Of a stretch of DNA of 64,000 nucleotides, positions 24,675-37,095 are shown one piece after another. How positions within the stretch are numbered: the first letter of the stretch is position 1; each line of letters opens with the position of its first letter. The stretch comes from Rhea pennata. Lineage: Eukaryota > Chordata > Aves > Rheiformes > Rheidae. The notes below the pieces were generated by a model, which searched no databases, was not told where the DNA came from, and saw nothing but the letters and a program-made list of their open reading frames with translations. The stretch covers positions 215,474,876 through 215,538,875 of the forward strand of contig NC_084663.1 in the NCBI RefSeq assembly GCF_028389875.1, written 5' to 3'. Made by a program: the position numbers and the translations under genes.

Positions 24675-26060
24675 GTGAGCGGCGCAAAGTCCCTTGGCCG
24701 TGGCTCATCCTTCCCCGAAAGCCCGGAGGTGCATCTCTGCGGCGCAGGTGGGTTTTACCTGCCCAGACCTACGCACTTGGCTGGAGCACGGTAACGGCAT
24801 TGCAAACCGGCACGCACCACGACGGGCACCCAGCGAGGTGGCCCTGGCGGGGGACGTGCCTGTAGGATACCGGCAAGCGGCCAGAGCACCACGGTGCATC
24901 GTGCACGTGCCTTGCAGGGACCCTGGGGTGTAACGTGCCTCGTAAGGTAAGAAAAACCTCAATAACTGGAGCAGTAACAGGTTTCTTGGCCTCTGCTCTG
25001 GAGTGCAGGCATGAATCTCTCATGCTCCCCCAGAGGCAGCGCCTCCGAAACGGAGGTGGAGAGGAAGACGGGACACGCTGGAGTTTGCAAGACCCAGGAG
25101 TTACCAAAGAGAAGTTGGCTTCACCCTGGGATCAATTCAGCCAAGGCCAAACTCGGCGGGAGCAGGCAGAGAGGAGCAGGCACGGACAAACTGCACCCGC
25201 CCGAGCGACGGACGCCGGCCGAGCCCGCGCGCAGACGCCTGCTGCGAGCAGCAGCGCCGAAAGGCAGCACCTGCGTCTGCACCGAAACGCGCTCGTGGCG
25301 CCCGATTTGCAAAAAACCCCGGGCTGCCTCTGCACCGAAACCTGCAGAGCTGCAGCAGCGCAGGGTGTCCCTGCACCGCACCCGAGCAAACGCTTTCGCT
25401 CCGACTTCAACCCTTCCGCGCGCCCGGTCGCCGCGCGCCCGCACAGGTGAAGGTTCACGGCCGCCTGGCACCCCTCCCCGAGGGCCGAGCCAGGAACCAG
25501 CGGAGCGGGGGGGAAAGCCGCTTTCCCGTACGGGCGGGAGTGAATCTGTAAGACAAGCAGCCTCTGGGCTGCGAGGCTGCGGAATGAAAAAAAAAATAAT
25601 AATAAGTGGAGCTGCTTTATTGGAAAAAAGAGAATCAAATAAATAACCAGGAGCAGCGGGGGAGCAGCAGAATACATGTGCAGAGAGTCCTCCAGAACGG
25701 GCAGTACGGAACATTTGCACCACTTTTTTTTTTTTTTTTTTCGGTTTGTTCTTGAACTACTAGAAATATCCAGCTCCCAAAACTGGATCGGTCCAAGGAG
25801 CCTTTGCAAAACAAGCGCGGGGAAAGCGGCACGAGAAACCCTAGCGATGCAACCTGCCCCGGCGCTCGGGGCGCAGACCCGAGCGGGCTCCGTGCCGACG
25901 GCTCGGCAGCGTTTTCCCGAGCGGGACCGACGCCGGGATACTCACGGTTTCAGGTCTCGCCCTCTCACGGTCCTGCCGCTCGGATAGCAAAAGTTTTCCT
26001 GCTGCCTGCGAGTGCTCTGGCCATTTGGTACTTTTACTTCCCAGCCCGGAGGTGGGGATG

Positions 26061-27269
26061 GGTGTGCGGAGGTGGGGCTTAGCCTATAATTTCGGAAGCC
26101 GGAGTGTGTTTATAATGGCAAGTTTTGCAATGGCTTTCAACAGGACTTTTTTTTTTCCCCTTGGTCTTGCAAGCTGCAATTAAAAAAAAAGTTACAAGGC
26201 TGCTGACACTGCTGGCTCACCCAGAGCTTTGCAAACTGCTTACACAGTCCAAGCACAAACCGGCCTTTGCTTTGCTCCATCCCCTGGCTCGGTTCCCCTC
26301 TCCCCCCGCCCCCCCCACAAGGGTCCTGTCCCTTGTGGGCTTCTCTGTCACGTTCATTTTCTCATTCCTGTTTATCTGCTTTCGAAGCTGGTTTGGGAGG
26401 CTGGAAAAAAGTCATCTGTGGGGATTTGGAGACTGACTTGCCTGCAGGGGTGCTGGAGCCGAGCACACCAAGCGGGTTAATTCGGGCTTCCTCAGGTGCG
26501 TGGGTTTCCGATGGCAGCTCCGACGCCAGCACGTGTGATTTTTGTGTTGTACCTCGGAGCCTCGAGGGTGGGAAAACCGCATGCTGGAGAGCAGAGACTG
26601 AGGATTCGTGCTAGAAAATGAAAAGGGAAGAGCAAGGGCAGGGTGCAGGAGCCGCGCGAAGCAGAAAGGAAACCCCTCCGACCGTAGCAGACTCCTCAGA
26701 AGTCAGCAGTGGTGCAAGCTCAGCTGTTGGCACTGATGGCAGCCCGGAGCAGGGATCTCCTGTCCGGTGAGCAAGGAAAAGCCCAGCGGACGGAGGTTTT
26801 GCAACTTTGGGCTATTCCAGCCTGGGGGGGAAAGGGGGCGAAGCGCCAGCCAAGGCAGCTGGGAATGGGACCAACCTATGTGATGTCCCTGGTCACCCAC
26901 CTGACTCCGTAAAACCCTCCTGCTCTTCCTCTGCATCATTTTAGGGGAAGGTTATCTGCTGCCCATGCACAAGCTCTCCAAACAATAATTAAAACACTTT
27001 ATTAGCTTTAGCAAGGGAGAGGCGTTTTGCTAAGCAGGCGACAGCTGAATCAGTGTGTTAGAAAATATTCCTTGTCCAGGTGACCCTGAACTGTCCTCCC
27101 AAGCAGGGCTGCATCAGACAGATATTGCGCTGCAGAGAAAATAAACTTTATCTGCTCTTGTAGGCTCCGTGGTATCTCAGGAAGGAATTACCAGATCTAA
27201 AATGTGTTATTAATATTTTACAGTTACAACACTGCTTGCTTTCTTTCTGGAAAAGCTTTCCAGAGAGGC
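26061..27269. other. Intergenic sequence, nothing recognised
   Basis: Transition out of the CpG-rich block, with short homopolymer tracts. No gene recognised. Confidence 0.5.
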
Positions 27270-27800
27270 TGTCGACACCCAAAGGGGACCTGCAAAGCGG
27301 GGTGCCGCCCCCCTCGCCTGCAGAGCGGCTGGGACGGGTGGGCAGCCGCGGGCTCTGCGCAGCCTCCCGCCTTCCCGTCGCCTCCGGCGTTGCACGAAGG
27401 GAGAGCCCCATCTATCGACTCCTTGTCCGCGGCGGGCCCCGCGGGCTGTGCAGCCGTGCAGGCGCTTCCTCACCTTGGGAAGAAGATACTGAAGGTCCCC
27501 ACCAGCAGCCCCCAGCGCCACGCTGCGTGCCACGCACCTCGGCGCTGCCTGCTTTAATACTTCGCTGCCTTCCGACACCTTTGCCTCTCGGGGCCAGCAG
27601 GGCAAGGCCGTCTTTAGGGCCGAGTGCTGCCTGGTGATGCCACCCGTTACCTGCCAGCAGGAGCCCTGTCACTGGAGAAAAGGGGAGAAAAGCAGCTTTG
27701 CTTCCCGGGGCCACGGCAGGGCGCACGCAGCTGCACACCTGCAGCACGAGCTCGAGTTTTGCTGCAGACGAGCCGCGTCTCCAGCCTGCGAGCAGCTCTG
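27270..27800. promoter_or_regulatory. Second GC- and CpG-rich patch
   Basis: About 500 bases with clustered CGs (for example GGGTGGGCAGCCGCGGGC near 27.34 kb and CCGCGGCGGGCCCCGCGGG near 27.43 kb). It could be a small CpG island or a shore of the block at 24-26 kb. No exon recognised. Confidence 0.35.
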
Positions 27801-28334
27801 AGGGATGTTCAGACTTGTTCTGCTTTGCAGAGCAAAGAGAGCAAAGAGGATGGGGAAGGGGATGCAGGTGAAAAGCCCCTGCATCATCCTGAGACCAAGC
27901 ACTTTCCTCCGGTGAGCGGAGCCCTGCGACCTCCCTGCTTGGCGCTGGCTCCTGCCCACTGCTGCCACGCTCTGACCAAGAGTCTTTCTGCAGCTATTTT
28001 AGTGTTTGCCTTCCTAGGTCACACACAGCCTTTGACCTTCAAATATTTAGGTATGTTTGCTTTACGGACCATGACTGCACCCCATTCAAAAAAGAGCCAG
28101 ATAGTGCCTATGAAAAATCCAGCACTGAGAAAGCCAATAAAAACTGAATTGGCTCCATGAGACTGCTTTCATAGGAAGAAATTATATCAAGCTCATCACA
28201 GTAAATTCAGTGCTATTAAATTCTTCTGAGGGAGCAATGAAAGGATTATTTCTTGGAGCAATTAAAATCAGTTTGCACTAAACGATGGCAGTATTTATTC
28301 TCTGTTCTGGAAATCTTGGTGGAAAACAAATTAA

Positions 28335-28975
28335 CCACGAGCCACCAACGTGTCCCTGTGGCCAAGAAGGCCAATGGTCTCCTGGGGTGCATTAGGAAAA
28401 TGTTGCGAGCACGTGGAGGGAGGTGAGCCTGCCCCTCTACTCAGCCCTGCTGAGGCCTCATCTCGAGTCCTGTGTCCAGTTCTGGGCTCCCCAGTCCAAG
28501 AGAGACATGGAGCTACTGGAGAGAGTCCAGCACAGGGCTACAAAGATGATGAGAGGGCTGGAGCACCTGCCCTGTGAGGAACGGCTGCGAGAGCTGGGCC
28601 TGTTCAGCCTGGGGAAGAGCAGACTGAGGGGGGATCTGATCAGTGTGTACAAGTACCTGAAGGGAGGGTGTCAAGGGGATGGGGACAAACTCTTTTCAGT
28701 TGTCCCATGTGACAGGACAAGAGGCAATGGGCACAAATGGAAGCACAGGAAGTTCTGCCTGCACGTGAGAGGGAATTTCTTCCCTGTGAGAGTGACGGAG
28801 CACTGGACCAGGTTGCCCAGAGAGGTGGTGGAGTCTCCTTCTCTGGAGATCTTCAAGGCCCACCTGGATGCAACCCTGTCTAACTTGCTGTAGGTGACCC
28901 TGCTGAGCGGGGAGGTTGGACTATATGATCTCCAGGGTTCCCTTTCAACCTCAACCGTTCTGTGATTCTGTGTGT
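28335..28975 (+). mobile_element. CR1 LINE 3' fragment with an open ORF2 C-terminus
   Basis: This is the last part of CR1 ORF2 and its 3' UTR, closing with GTTCTGTGATTCTGTG. A 156-residue frame (28423-28893) is uninterrupted and reads through [32 protein letters not shown] and [18 protein letters not shown], the CR1 ORF2 C-terminal tail. This copy is less decayed than the one at 14.5 kb and so was probably inserted later. It lacks the endonuclease and the catalytic RT core and cannot move itself. Confidence 0.95.
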
Positions 28976-31900
28976 GTCTGAGAGTATAGGAGGAGCCCAT
29001 GCTGCAAACGGGGCTCATTTCTACTTGTGGAGATGAGTCCGATCCTTTCCTGCACATGGGACTAGGGAAAATACCTGCATTGGGGTTGTTATTTTGCTCT
29101 TAGGCTCTGCTGACATCTTACCAAATTTATTAGATTAGCCCAAATCTAGGACACGAATGTTTCAAATGTTGCAAAACCTGTTTGCAGATGTGGCATCTAA
29201 ATTTTGTGGCTCAAGTCCATCGGTGGCAGTTAACGTGTTTGCCTCTGTACACTTTAGGACTGCGGTCTCAATCACTGCCCTGCCTTTCACTGCATGTAGG
29301 GGGGTGTTGTTGATATCTCTCAGCATCTGTAGCACAGATGTCATTTCAGACTGAGTTCATAAAAGGAAAACTTAAGACTCAAGGCAAAAGCACAGCCTAA
29401 ACTCGTGGTTCCCTTTCCTGTCCCTTGACCATGGGGCTTTCCTTCCTGTCCTGAAGAAAGAGGAATCTCGCAGGCTGTGCAAATATAATGAGAAGGGCTC
29501 TCATTATGTGGCTTATGAACCTTATCATGAAATGCTTTTATAGCAACAGAAGGAAATTTTGAGGCATTTATTCAACTGAAATTTGAATTCTTATGAATGG
29601 TCAGTGCTATGGAGACATACGGGAGGTTGAATTGTGACAGAGCAATTTCAACATCTGTAGCAACAGCTGGGAAGGAGCCAAGAGAAAATCCTACCTTGGG
29701 TAAAAGGAAGCACCAGAAGGGGAAAAAGTGCAACTTTCCCCCATTCTGTTCTTGAGAAACTGCCACTACGTTCCCTTGGGCATAAACTTAATTTGTGTCT
29801 ATTTTGAGATGGTATTTGACTGCTCTGTGTGAGATGCCTTCGGTCTCGGAAAATCTTTCATAGTATGAGAACGTTTTTATGAATAACACAGAAGCAGTAA
29901 TGTTTTCTGAAGGATGTGCTTTTACTTGAACATCATCCAGCAGGGGATTAATGCTGCAATCTGAGACTGTCTGGGCTCAGATCGTGTATGCTGCTGCATA
30001 ATTGCACAAGATGCACTTCTCAAAGGGTTTCTAGTCTATTAGACTGTTTGCTCCATGGGGACTTTGTGTCAGAGAGACTGGGATTTATAGACTGAGGCTG
30101 TAATGCTGAGGATGCTTGTAATTCAGTTTAAAAAGCAGGCTGCAGAAGGCAGAAGAAGACTTCAGCTGGGTCCAGATTTTCACCCCTCACTACCTTGCGG
30201 TGCTGCAAGTTAGTTAGGAGACTGAAGGCAACGTACAACGGCAAGACTCTAAAACATGACTATGCAGATAGCAAGAATGCAGTGAGGGAAACAGCTGTTT
30301 TTCCACTTTATTGCCTTTTTTACAAAAGCAAATCACACAAGTCTGGGCATCTTGGAGAACACGATCTTTCCCGAACGGAGGATGTGCAGCTGGGTGAGCC
30401 CTTCTGCACGCCATCCTTTCAACACAGCTTTAAAACGCCAGCCGTCCCTGGCAATGCCCACAGATCTGTTCTCGTTGCCCGTACGGGCTCTGCTCTTTCC
30501 ACAGAGCCTGCAAACAGGTACTAATTAATGGCAGGCCTGACGGCAGATGATTTGTTGAGGCTTAATCTATGGGAAATAGCTGCCTGATGGTGCCCAGTGC
30601 GGACCCCGGCAGCGTGATCCAAGCTCTAATGGGGAGCTGCAACATCTTGCAATTTTGCACCGTTCCCAAAGGCCTTTTCCATCCTTGCAGGCTTCGAGTT
30701 GGTCTTAATTGCTTCTAATGACCTGAATGCCAATAGCAGGGCTATGAGGAGGGGAAGAGTTGCTCCTAAGAAGGATCTTACTGGAAAGTAATTAGTCACT
30801 TAGCTAGACTGCGCAGTGGAGTTCAAAGCAGGCACTGCTGGATGCTTAATAATTGAGAGACTTCCTGCTTCTTGGAAGCATTTATAATTTGCAGTTGTTA
30901 CTGAAGTGAAACTTTACATGAAATTATACACAGAAATCCTTAGAAAAAAGCATTTTTTAATCAGCCCTCAAGCCTCTCTGACAGTTTCTCCCAGCCCTTC
31001 TCCGTTTTCAGTATGAATAAAAGGCACCGATGGCAAAACGTCTTCTGCAGAGCTGGATGGTGAGCTATCGTGGTCCTCATTCTGGCCTGCAAGCCATGTG
31101 GCTGCTGAGGAATAGGATAGAAAAACTAAAATTTAAATATAGTATACTTTCTCTATGCTAATACAGACTAAATAAAATAATAAAATAAAACGTAATAAAA
31201 TAATATGTAAGCAAATGTTAGTATAGCTCTGATAAACCACTGTATTTTTCCCTTGTTCAGCAGTAGCTTCGTTTTTCTCTCAGGGGGAATTTTCTGAAGA
31301 TGTTTACCATCAGCTATCAGTTGAAATATAATCCTACCAAGCCTAGACCCTGTCAAAACTAAAGGGATGAGAAAGCATTTTAGCTAGTTTCTGTAATAGA
31401 AAAATCATGAGGAAAGAAATCCAGATGCTGTGGCACAGTAAGGAGAGAGATCTTTGTTTGTGCCAAAGCAATTTAAAAAACAATTTTGATATTACGAAAG
31501 AAAAGTCCATCTGAGGGAGTTTCTGTTAAAGATCTGTGGGGCAGAGAAATAACTCCCTTCGAGAAAAGCAGCCCTTGAAATAAATGAGATACGAACACCC
31601 TCCGGCACAGAAAAAAAACTTAGGGATTTTGTTCCCTGCAATGCCACCAGCTGGATATCTCAGAAATTGGAGAGCGTCGCTGCAGCTGCAGGGGTGCGGG
31701 AAGGACAGACTTTCCCAGCCTTCCTAAAACCCACGCGAGGCCCTGAGTCAACTGGAAGCGGCTGAGACTCGTGCCGTGGTGCCGGGCTGCAGGAGAGGCA
31801 GGGATGAGACCTTTCGGAGCTGCAACTTGAGCACCTCCTGGAATAACCTTGAATGCTCCTAATCCATGAGTGGCTTCACCGGAGCAAAAGGGTTCTGTGC

Positions 31901-32369
31901 CCCCCTCCCTCACCAGCACTGTCCTCGCATTTTCATGCATTTATTATTTACTTAGTGGCAGAGACTGACCTCAGGTCTGAGCACTGGATTTTTCAGCAGT
32001 ATGTGAAGGAAGCCAGAGGAGGAGAGTCCATCCTACCCTTCCACCTGCCAAGCTTGCTGAGTGGTACCAAAGCCAAATGCTGCAGGGAAAGACTTATTTT
32101 TTCCAGGTCTCCATCAGAACAACCCAGTAATAACGAAAACCATCATGCAGTTGCTCTGGCTTAGCACAGATGTAGGCAGGGAGGAGGAGGCTGGTGGGGT
32201 TGCAAGAGGGTTGCACGCTGGACAGACCTCCACAAATGCCTTGTGAACGAGTTGCCCAGGCAGCAAGCTGGGAAGCAGCACAGGCCGCATAAGGATCTAA
32301 CCCCACACAGGCATAGCATTGGTACTCATAGGGGCAGGGAAGAGGAAGGAAGAGGGTGACAGGTCTGTG
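28976..32369. other. Intergenic sequence, nothing recognised
   Basis: No gene recognised. An A/T-rich low-complexity tract (AAATAAAATAATAAAATAA) lies at about 31170-31205. Confidence 0.5.
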
Positions 32370-32800
32370 CATCAAGCATCCTAGATGCCTGTACATTAAT
32401 GCAAGAAGTGTGGGGAGCAAATCGAAAGAGCTTCAAGTCTAATCTCAGTTCCATTGCTTGTTACAGAGACTTAATGAAATGATTTCCATAGCTGGAATAT
32501 TAAAATAAAATGGAAAACTTTTTCAGAAGGGCAGAACAGAGAAGCAGAGGTCTACTATGCTTGATCCATTGCAGAGGTACAGATTTGTTCTGAGGTTCAG
32601 CCCACAGCAGGCGTTTAGACCTATGAAAGTCTGCATGAAATGGGAGAAGAAAATGAATGCTGTTGTGTAGGTCTGCTATAGGGCCATGAAGATCAGGTGG
32701 ATGAAGCTTTTGTAGGCAGCTAACAAGGTCATCAAAGCTGGAGTTTGCAGAAATGCAGGATTTTATCTGACCGGGGAAGTATTAAGAAAGTGCTGCCTGT
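32370..32800 (+). mobile_element. Old CR1-type LINE fragment, endonuclease region of ORF2
   Basis: The reading CLYINARSVGSK at about 32390-32420 matches the start of the CR1 endonuclease domain, whose first conserved block has the form 'YTNARS-G-K'. Further on, TCTGCTATAGGGCCATGAAG and AGGCAGCTAACAAGGTCATC fit the later endonuclease region (the CYRP and RQL blocks). Stops and indels break the frame throughout, so this is an ancient inactive copy, much older than the 28.3-kb one. Confidence 0.65.
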
Positions 32801-35800
32801 GTCAGGACATGGCGGTGCGGATTAATCTGACCACAGTAGATGTCAACAGTGTACACTGCTGCTGCTGAACTAGTTGCCCTAGGCTTGAGCTAGCCAGGGG
32901 AGGAATAGGAGAAAAAATAGGTGCTTCCAGGTCATGACTGACCTCATCCTAAAGTGAATGCATAGCCCAGGGCAGGAGAACTGTGCCCTGAACGTAGCTG
33001 TCTCTCTCTGCTAGAGATGGAAGCTGTTACCAGCCTTGAAGCAGATGTTGGCACTGTAAATGGACAGAAAGGGGCATAAGAGAGTAATGTGACTCCCAGT
33101 GATCTCAAGAAGGAAGCACAGGAGACTGCTAGGGACACTGCTGAAGAGTAGCACGAGCAAGCGAGGAGAGATGCAGCCCCAGGGATGGTCACTGGAGCAA
33201 GTCTGTGAAAATGAGGAGGGCCCAGGGAAGAGCTGTCTGCCACTCCATGGTAGTATTGCCAGTATATGAAGGCTGAGATATTTAATGACTTTTTCACATC
33301 AACATTCATTAAAAGGTTGACTGCAACTGCAAGCAAAATAAGCATTGGCAATGAAGAGGAAAGCAAAACTTAGTATTTTAAAACTGGCTGGGCCTTATTT
33401 TAGAGGGCATAGGGACAGGGTCATTTTCAGTACTGGCTTTGGAAAGTCATGGGGAAAAGTGAGATATTGGAAATCTGGATGAGTAACAGAAAAATAGCAA
33501 AAGCAGCTCAGAAAACAGCCAGGAGCCATGCTAAGCCGCCGTCAGTGCCGGCTGGCAGTTTGCCTTGCCGTGGCTGTGCTGTCTGCGTGCGGAGATAAGC
33601 CGAATTCACAGCCAGCTATTGCTGACTACCATGTGGGCAGCGCCAATGTGACATTCAGCAAACTCAGATGTCTTCTCCTTCAGAGCTTCTGCCTGGCCAG
33701 CAGGATACAGAATAGCCTCAGAGTTTTAAGACTTTACTTTTTGGAAGCGATCTTCAGTTCTTACACCAAAGCCAAGCCACAGCACAGAGCTATTAACTTG
33801 AACATGTCACTCTAGCATTTTACATCTTCTAGGGCAGCCCAAAAAATGACTAATTAAGCTAAAGTGACAAGCTTGTGGACTGACATGCTCTGTCACTGAT
33901 CACCCTTTTGCACAGACCTAGCCTCCCACTAACAGGCCACGTGGCCACCTCTTGGGGTGAGTTTAGCCGTGGCTGCATCAGGAAAATATCTTCCAGGCAC
34001 AATGGTGCCTTCTCATTAAGACAGAATAATTGGATTTTCTAAATGGGAAAGAAAAATGTCCATGTCTGTGTAATCATGCCTGTTGTGAAGTACTCAGAAA
34101 TGTTGCAGGAGCAATTAAGAACAGAAGGACATCCATAATGCGTTAGTCCAGCCAGCCAGCAGCCCACCTTGCCCCACGGGATGTCTCCAACTGTTGTCCC
34201 AAAAATGAAAGCCTGGGAAAAAAAGGTGCACATGCTTACTCTTTCAGCTTCCATCTGATTGCAATTTGATGATTCCTGAGTGAGAATGGTCTTTAGGTAT
34301 TTAGTACTTAAGTGTTTAGGTATTTCTCTTGCGTGGATAGGCCAAGTCTTTGCTTGAACTCATGTTAGCTTTTAGCATTCACAGTATCCCACAGGCCAGA
34401 GCCTCAAGCCTGAATTCTGAAGCACTCAACTCGTGATTGCGTTGGATGTCCCCAGAGCTAGGTCAAGATGCCCAAGTCTCACTGCAGTAATTCAGGCATC
34501 AAACATGGGATTGGCAGGGCCCAGCCAGCCCACATCTCACAGAAGGGCTGGGCTTCACCCACCCAAGTGGAGATTTCTGCATCCGAGTAGCTCTTCTGGG
34601 CTTGGTGGAAAAATATGAGCAGCCTGAGGATGTGATGTCATGACCTGAACCAGTGCTGGCAATAGCCCCAGCCTCCAGCCAGGGAGGCTGGAGTAGAGGC
34701 CACTGAGGCTCTTCCAGCCTTGTTGTGGACCATGGGCATAGGGCAGACACCACAAATCCAGGTGGACCATGCTGCACCAGCACCCAGCACTTTCTGGGAA
34801 GGAGCCTGGCATGGCTCGCTCAGGTAGGGCATCCACCATGCAGTAACAAGTTGGGAGACATGAACCCTACCGCTGTGACTTGCAATTTCACAGCAAAATG
34901 TCAGTTATCTGCACTTAATGAGGGATCCACAAACCAGCTTGTCTCTCCTCAAAGCCCCCACAAGCTCTGAGCTTGGCATCAACCACAGCAGATGGCCAGA
35001 GAGCTGTTAATGGGGTGCTACTCACCACTCCAATAATTGCACCGGGACGGTACAGCTTCGACAGGAAAGAGAAGGAATGGCCCTAACCCAGAGCGCTCAA
35101 CTCTGAGCTGGACAGAGGTGGGATTTGGAGTATGGTCCCTTCTCCAGCACTGCTCATTGGCCTTGCTCCATGCACTACCACTGCAACCCCCTTGTTGAGG
35201 TGCCGCAATTCCCACTCCTTGGAGAGTGATTCTGGTCATTGGAGATGGATGGATGCCGGGCAGCTCGCTCATCCCCAAGCGCCAGGGCCAGGCTTCAGTG
35301 AAGGCACTGCACGTTGCATCACCCAGGACCCATCCCTGGGCTGGGCGGAGCTGTGATGACCGTATTCCCAAAATCCTTTCCTGTCACACCGTGCTGATCA
35401 CACAGTGCTCTAGGGAGTACAGGGCTTAAGTGGGGTCACAGCCCACAGGTAACACTTCCACACCTACGGGTGAAAATCTGAATGTAGTACACAGACAGCA
35501 GGCTTGATACGGGTTGAATTACACAGCTAAGGTAAGACAAGGTAAGAGGCAAGACAAGAAGCACCCTTACTCAAATGCGACTTACTTGGGCTCTGCACCC
35601 CACAGAAATAAGTAGCTGGGGGCTATTTGCCTGCCTAAAAGCTGGTGGAAGTTGTGCAGAGCTCTGGCTAGGCAGTCAGCTCTGGCTCACCAGCGCAGCT
35701 TGGAAGAGGGGACAGACAGATGGACCATTTCAGGTCCAGTGAGTGCTGGGGAGCCCGAAGGCTGAGGGAGCTGTGTGCAGGCTGTGCAATGAGGGCTCAG

Positions 35801-36915
35801 CCGGGGGGTGGCACTGTGAGAGCAGAGAAGAAGGAAACTCCTTCAAACAGTGAGCCTGAAGTTTGCAGACTCGGCATCAGAGAGGATTGAGCCCATCACA
35901 CCAGCAATCTCGGTTCTCTGGAGAACCACTTGGCTTGGGATGAAGTTCATTTTTTGGGAGTATCCCTGGACAAAGCAGGAAATGTAAAATACTGAGCTTA
36001 ACTGAAAATTAACTCTCTATTGCTGCTACACGACAGATATTTTGTGTGAGCGAGCAATTTATCCAACTGCCTGTTGGGTGGTGGGTCTCCATGAGTCTCA
36101 CTCCTTGCAGCATCCGTGCCCCCCATTTCACAAGCTGCTATCAGCTGCATGGATCTGCAGACAGCAAAGCCACGCGATGCTTGCATCTGCTCTGGTTTTT
36201 GAGGTTGCAGAGATGTTTACAGATAGCTAAAGGCTGTTCTTCATCCAGACTGACTGTGCTGTGCCCTCCAGCACAGCAACCAGAGAGCATAGCACCAGGG
36301 AAAATACAGCTCAGAGCATCTTGCATATCATCCTCCCTTTTTAATGGCATGATCTCATTTCTTGTGCAGAAGTTATTGAGTAGTTTCTGCTGATTTAAGT
36401 TCTTTTAAACCCTTGTCTTGTCTTACAATGCAGCATGGCCTGGTTGATATTGCTGGTGGAAGACTCCAGGAGCCTCAGTTCCACCCTTGCTGTGGGATAG
36501 ACCTGCTGGCTGCTCCCAGGGAAATCCCATCTTTTTGTGGACCCCAATTTCTCCATTGCAAAGTCAGGACAGTGGCTGAGACCATGCTGCCACAGGTGAA
36601 GCATGTGGCTAGTGGTGTTTAGAGGAGGTGGATATCAGGATGCTTGGAGCAGCATGGCCGTACCTGAGGGTGAGAGCAAAGCATGGGGGTTTCTCTTGCA
36701 GTTGCAAGATTTGTCACTGACAAACCTTTGTCATGAGCTGCAGACATTGTTCCTGAGAGTTGATGACTCTCATGCTACTCTCTCATGGGTAAAGTTTTCT
36801 ACTTTTTGGTGGCACAATTTCAAAAAAAAGCTTTCCCAAACCTTTGGATGGATAAACAACTAAACATTAAAACATCCCCGATGTGGGACTGGGTTGCCAA
36901 CACATGGTCATCAGA
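32801..36915. other. Intergenic sequence, nothing recognised
   Basis: No gene recognised. A 95-residue open frame at 33528-33815 starts with a signal-peptide-like segment but has no further support (see the findings). Confidence 0.5.
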
Positions 36916-37095
36916 CCATTCAAGCACTGGAATAGCTTGCCCAGAGAGGTCCTGGAGTCTCCTTCCTTGGAGATATTCAAAAGCCATCTAGACAGGATCC
37001 TGGGCAACATGCTCTAGGTGACCTGGCTGAACAGGGGGTTTGGACTAGATGATCTCCAGAGGTTCCTTCTAACTTTGACTGTGACTCTGTGATCT
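36916..37095 (+). mobile_element. CR1 LINE 3' fragment
   Basis: It contains the characteristic CACTGGAATAGCTTGCCCAG, GGAGATATTCAAAAGCCATC, a TTTGGACTAGATGATCTCC stretch and the terminal GACTCTGTGATCTGAG. Only about the last 180 bases of the element remain. Confidence 0.92.

Larger units (their letters stand above)
23640..26060. promoter_or_regulatory. CpG-rich block (CpG-island-like)
   Basis: CG dinucleotides are dense here and scarce on both sides, most clearly at 23.66-23.97, 24.15-24.23, 24.65-24.90, 25.17-25.56 and 25.83-25.99 kb. In vertebrates such unmethylated blocks mark promoters. It contains a plus-strand TATA box followed by a GTGAGC splice donor. It lies 20 kb upstream of the first visible SLCO2B1 exon and 18 kb upstream of OR2AT4, so it could be a distal SLCO2B1 promoter, a divergent lncRNA promoter or an unplaced gene start. 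The long open frames in it on both strands are a by-product of few stop codons in GC-rich DNA. Confidence 0.6.

Noticed and set aside
24006-25809. Frames of about 200 codons on both strands in the CpG-rich block
   Set aside because: GC-rich DNA has few stop codons. The frames overlap in several phases and show no family motif.
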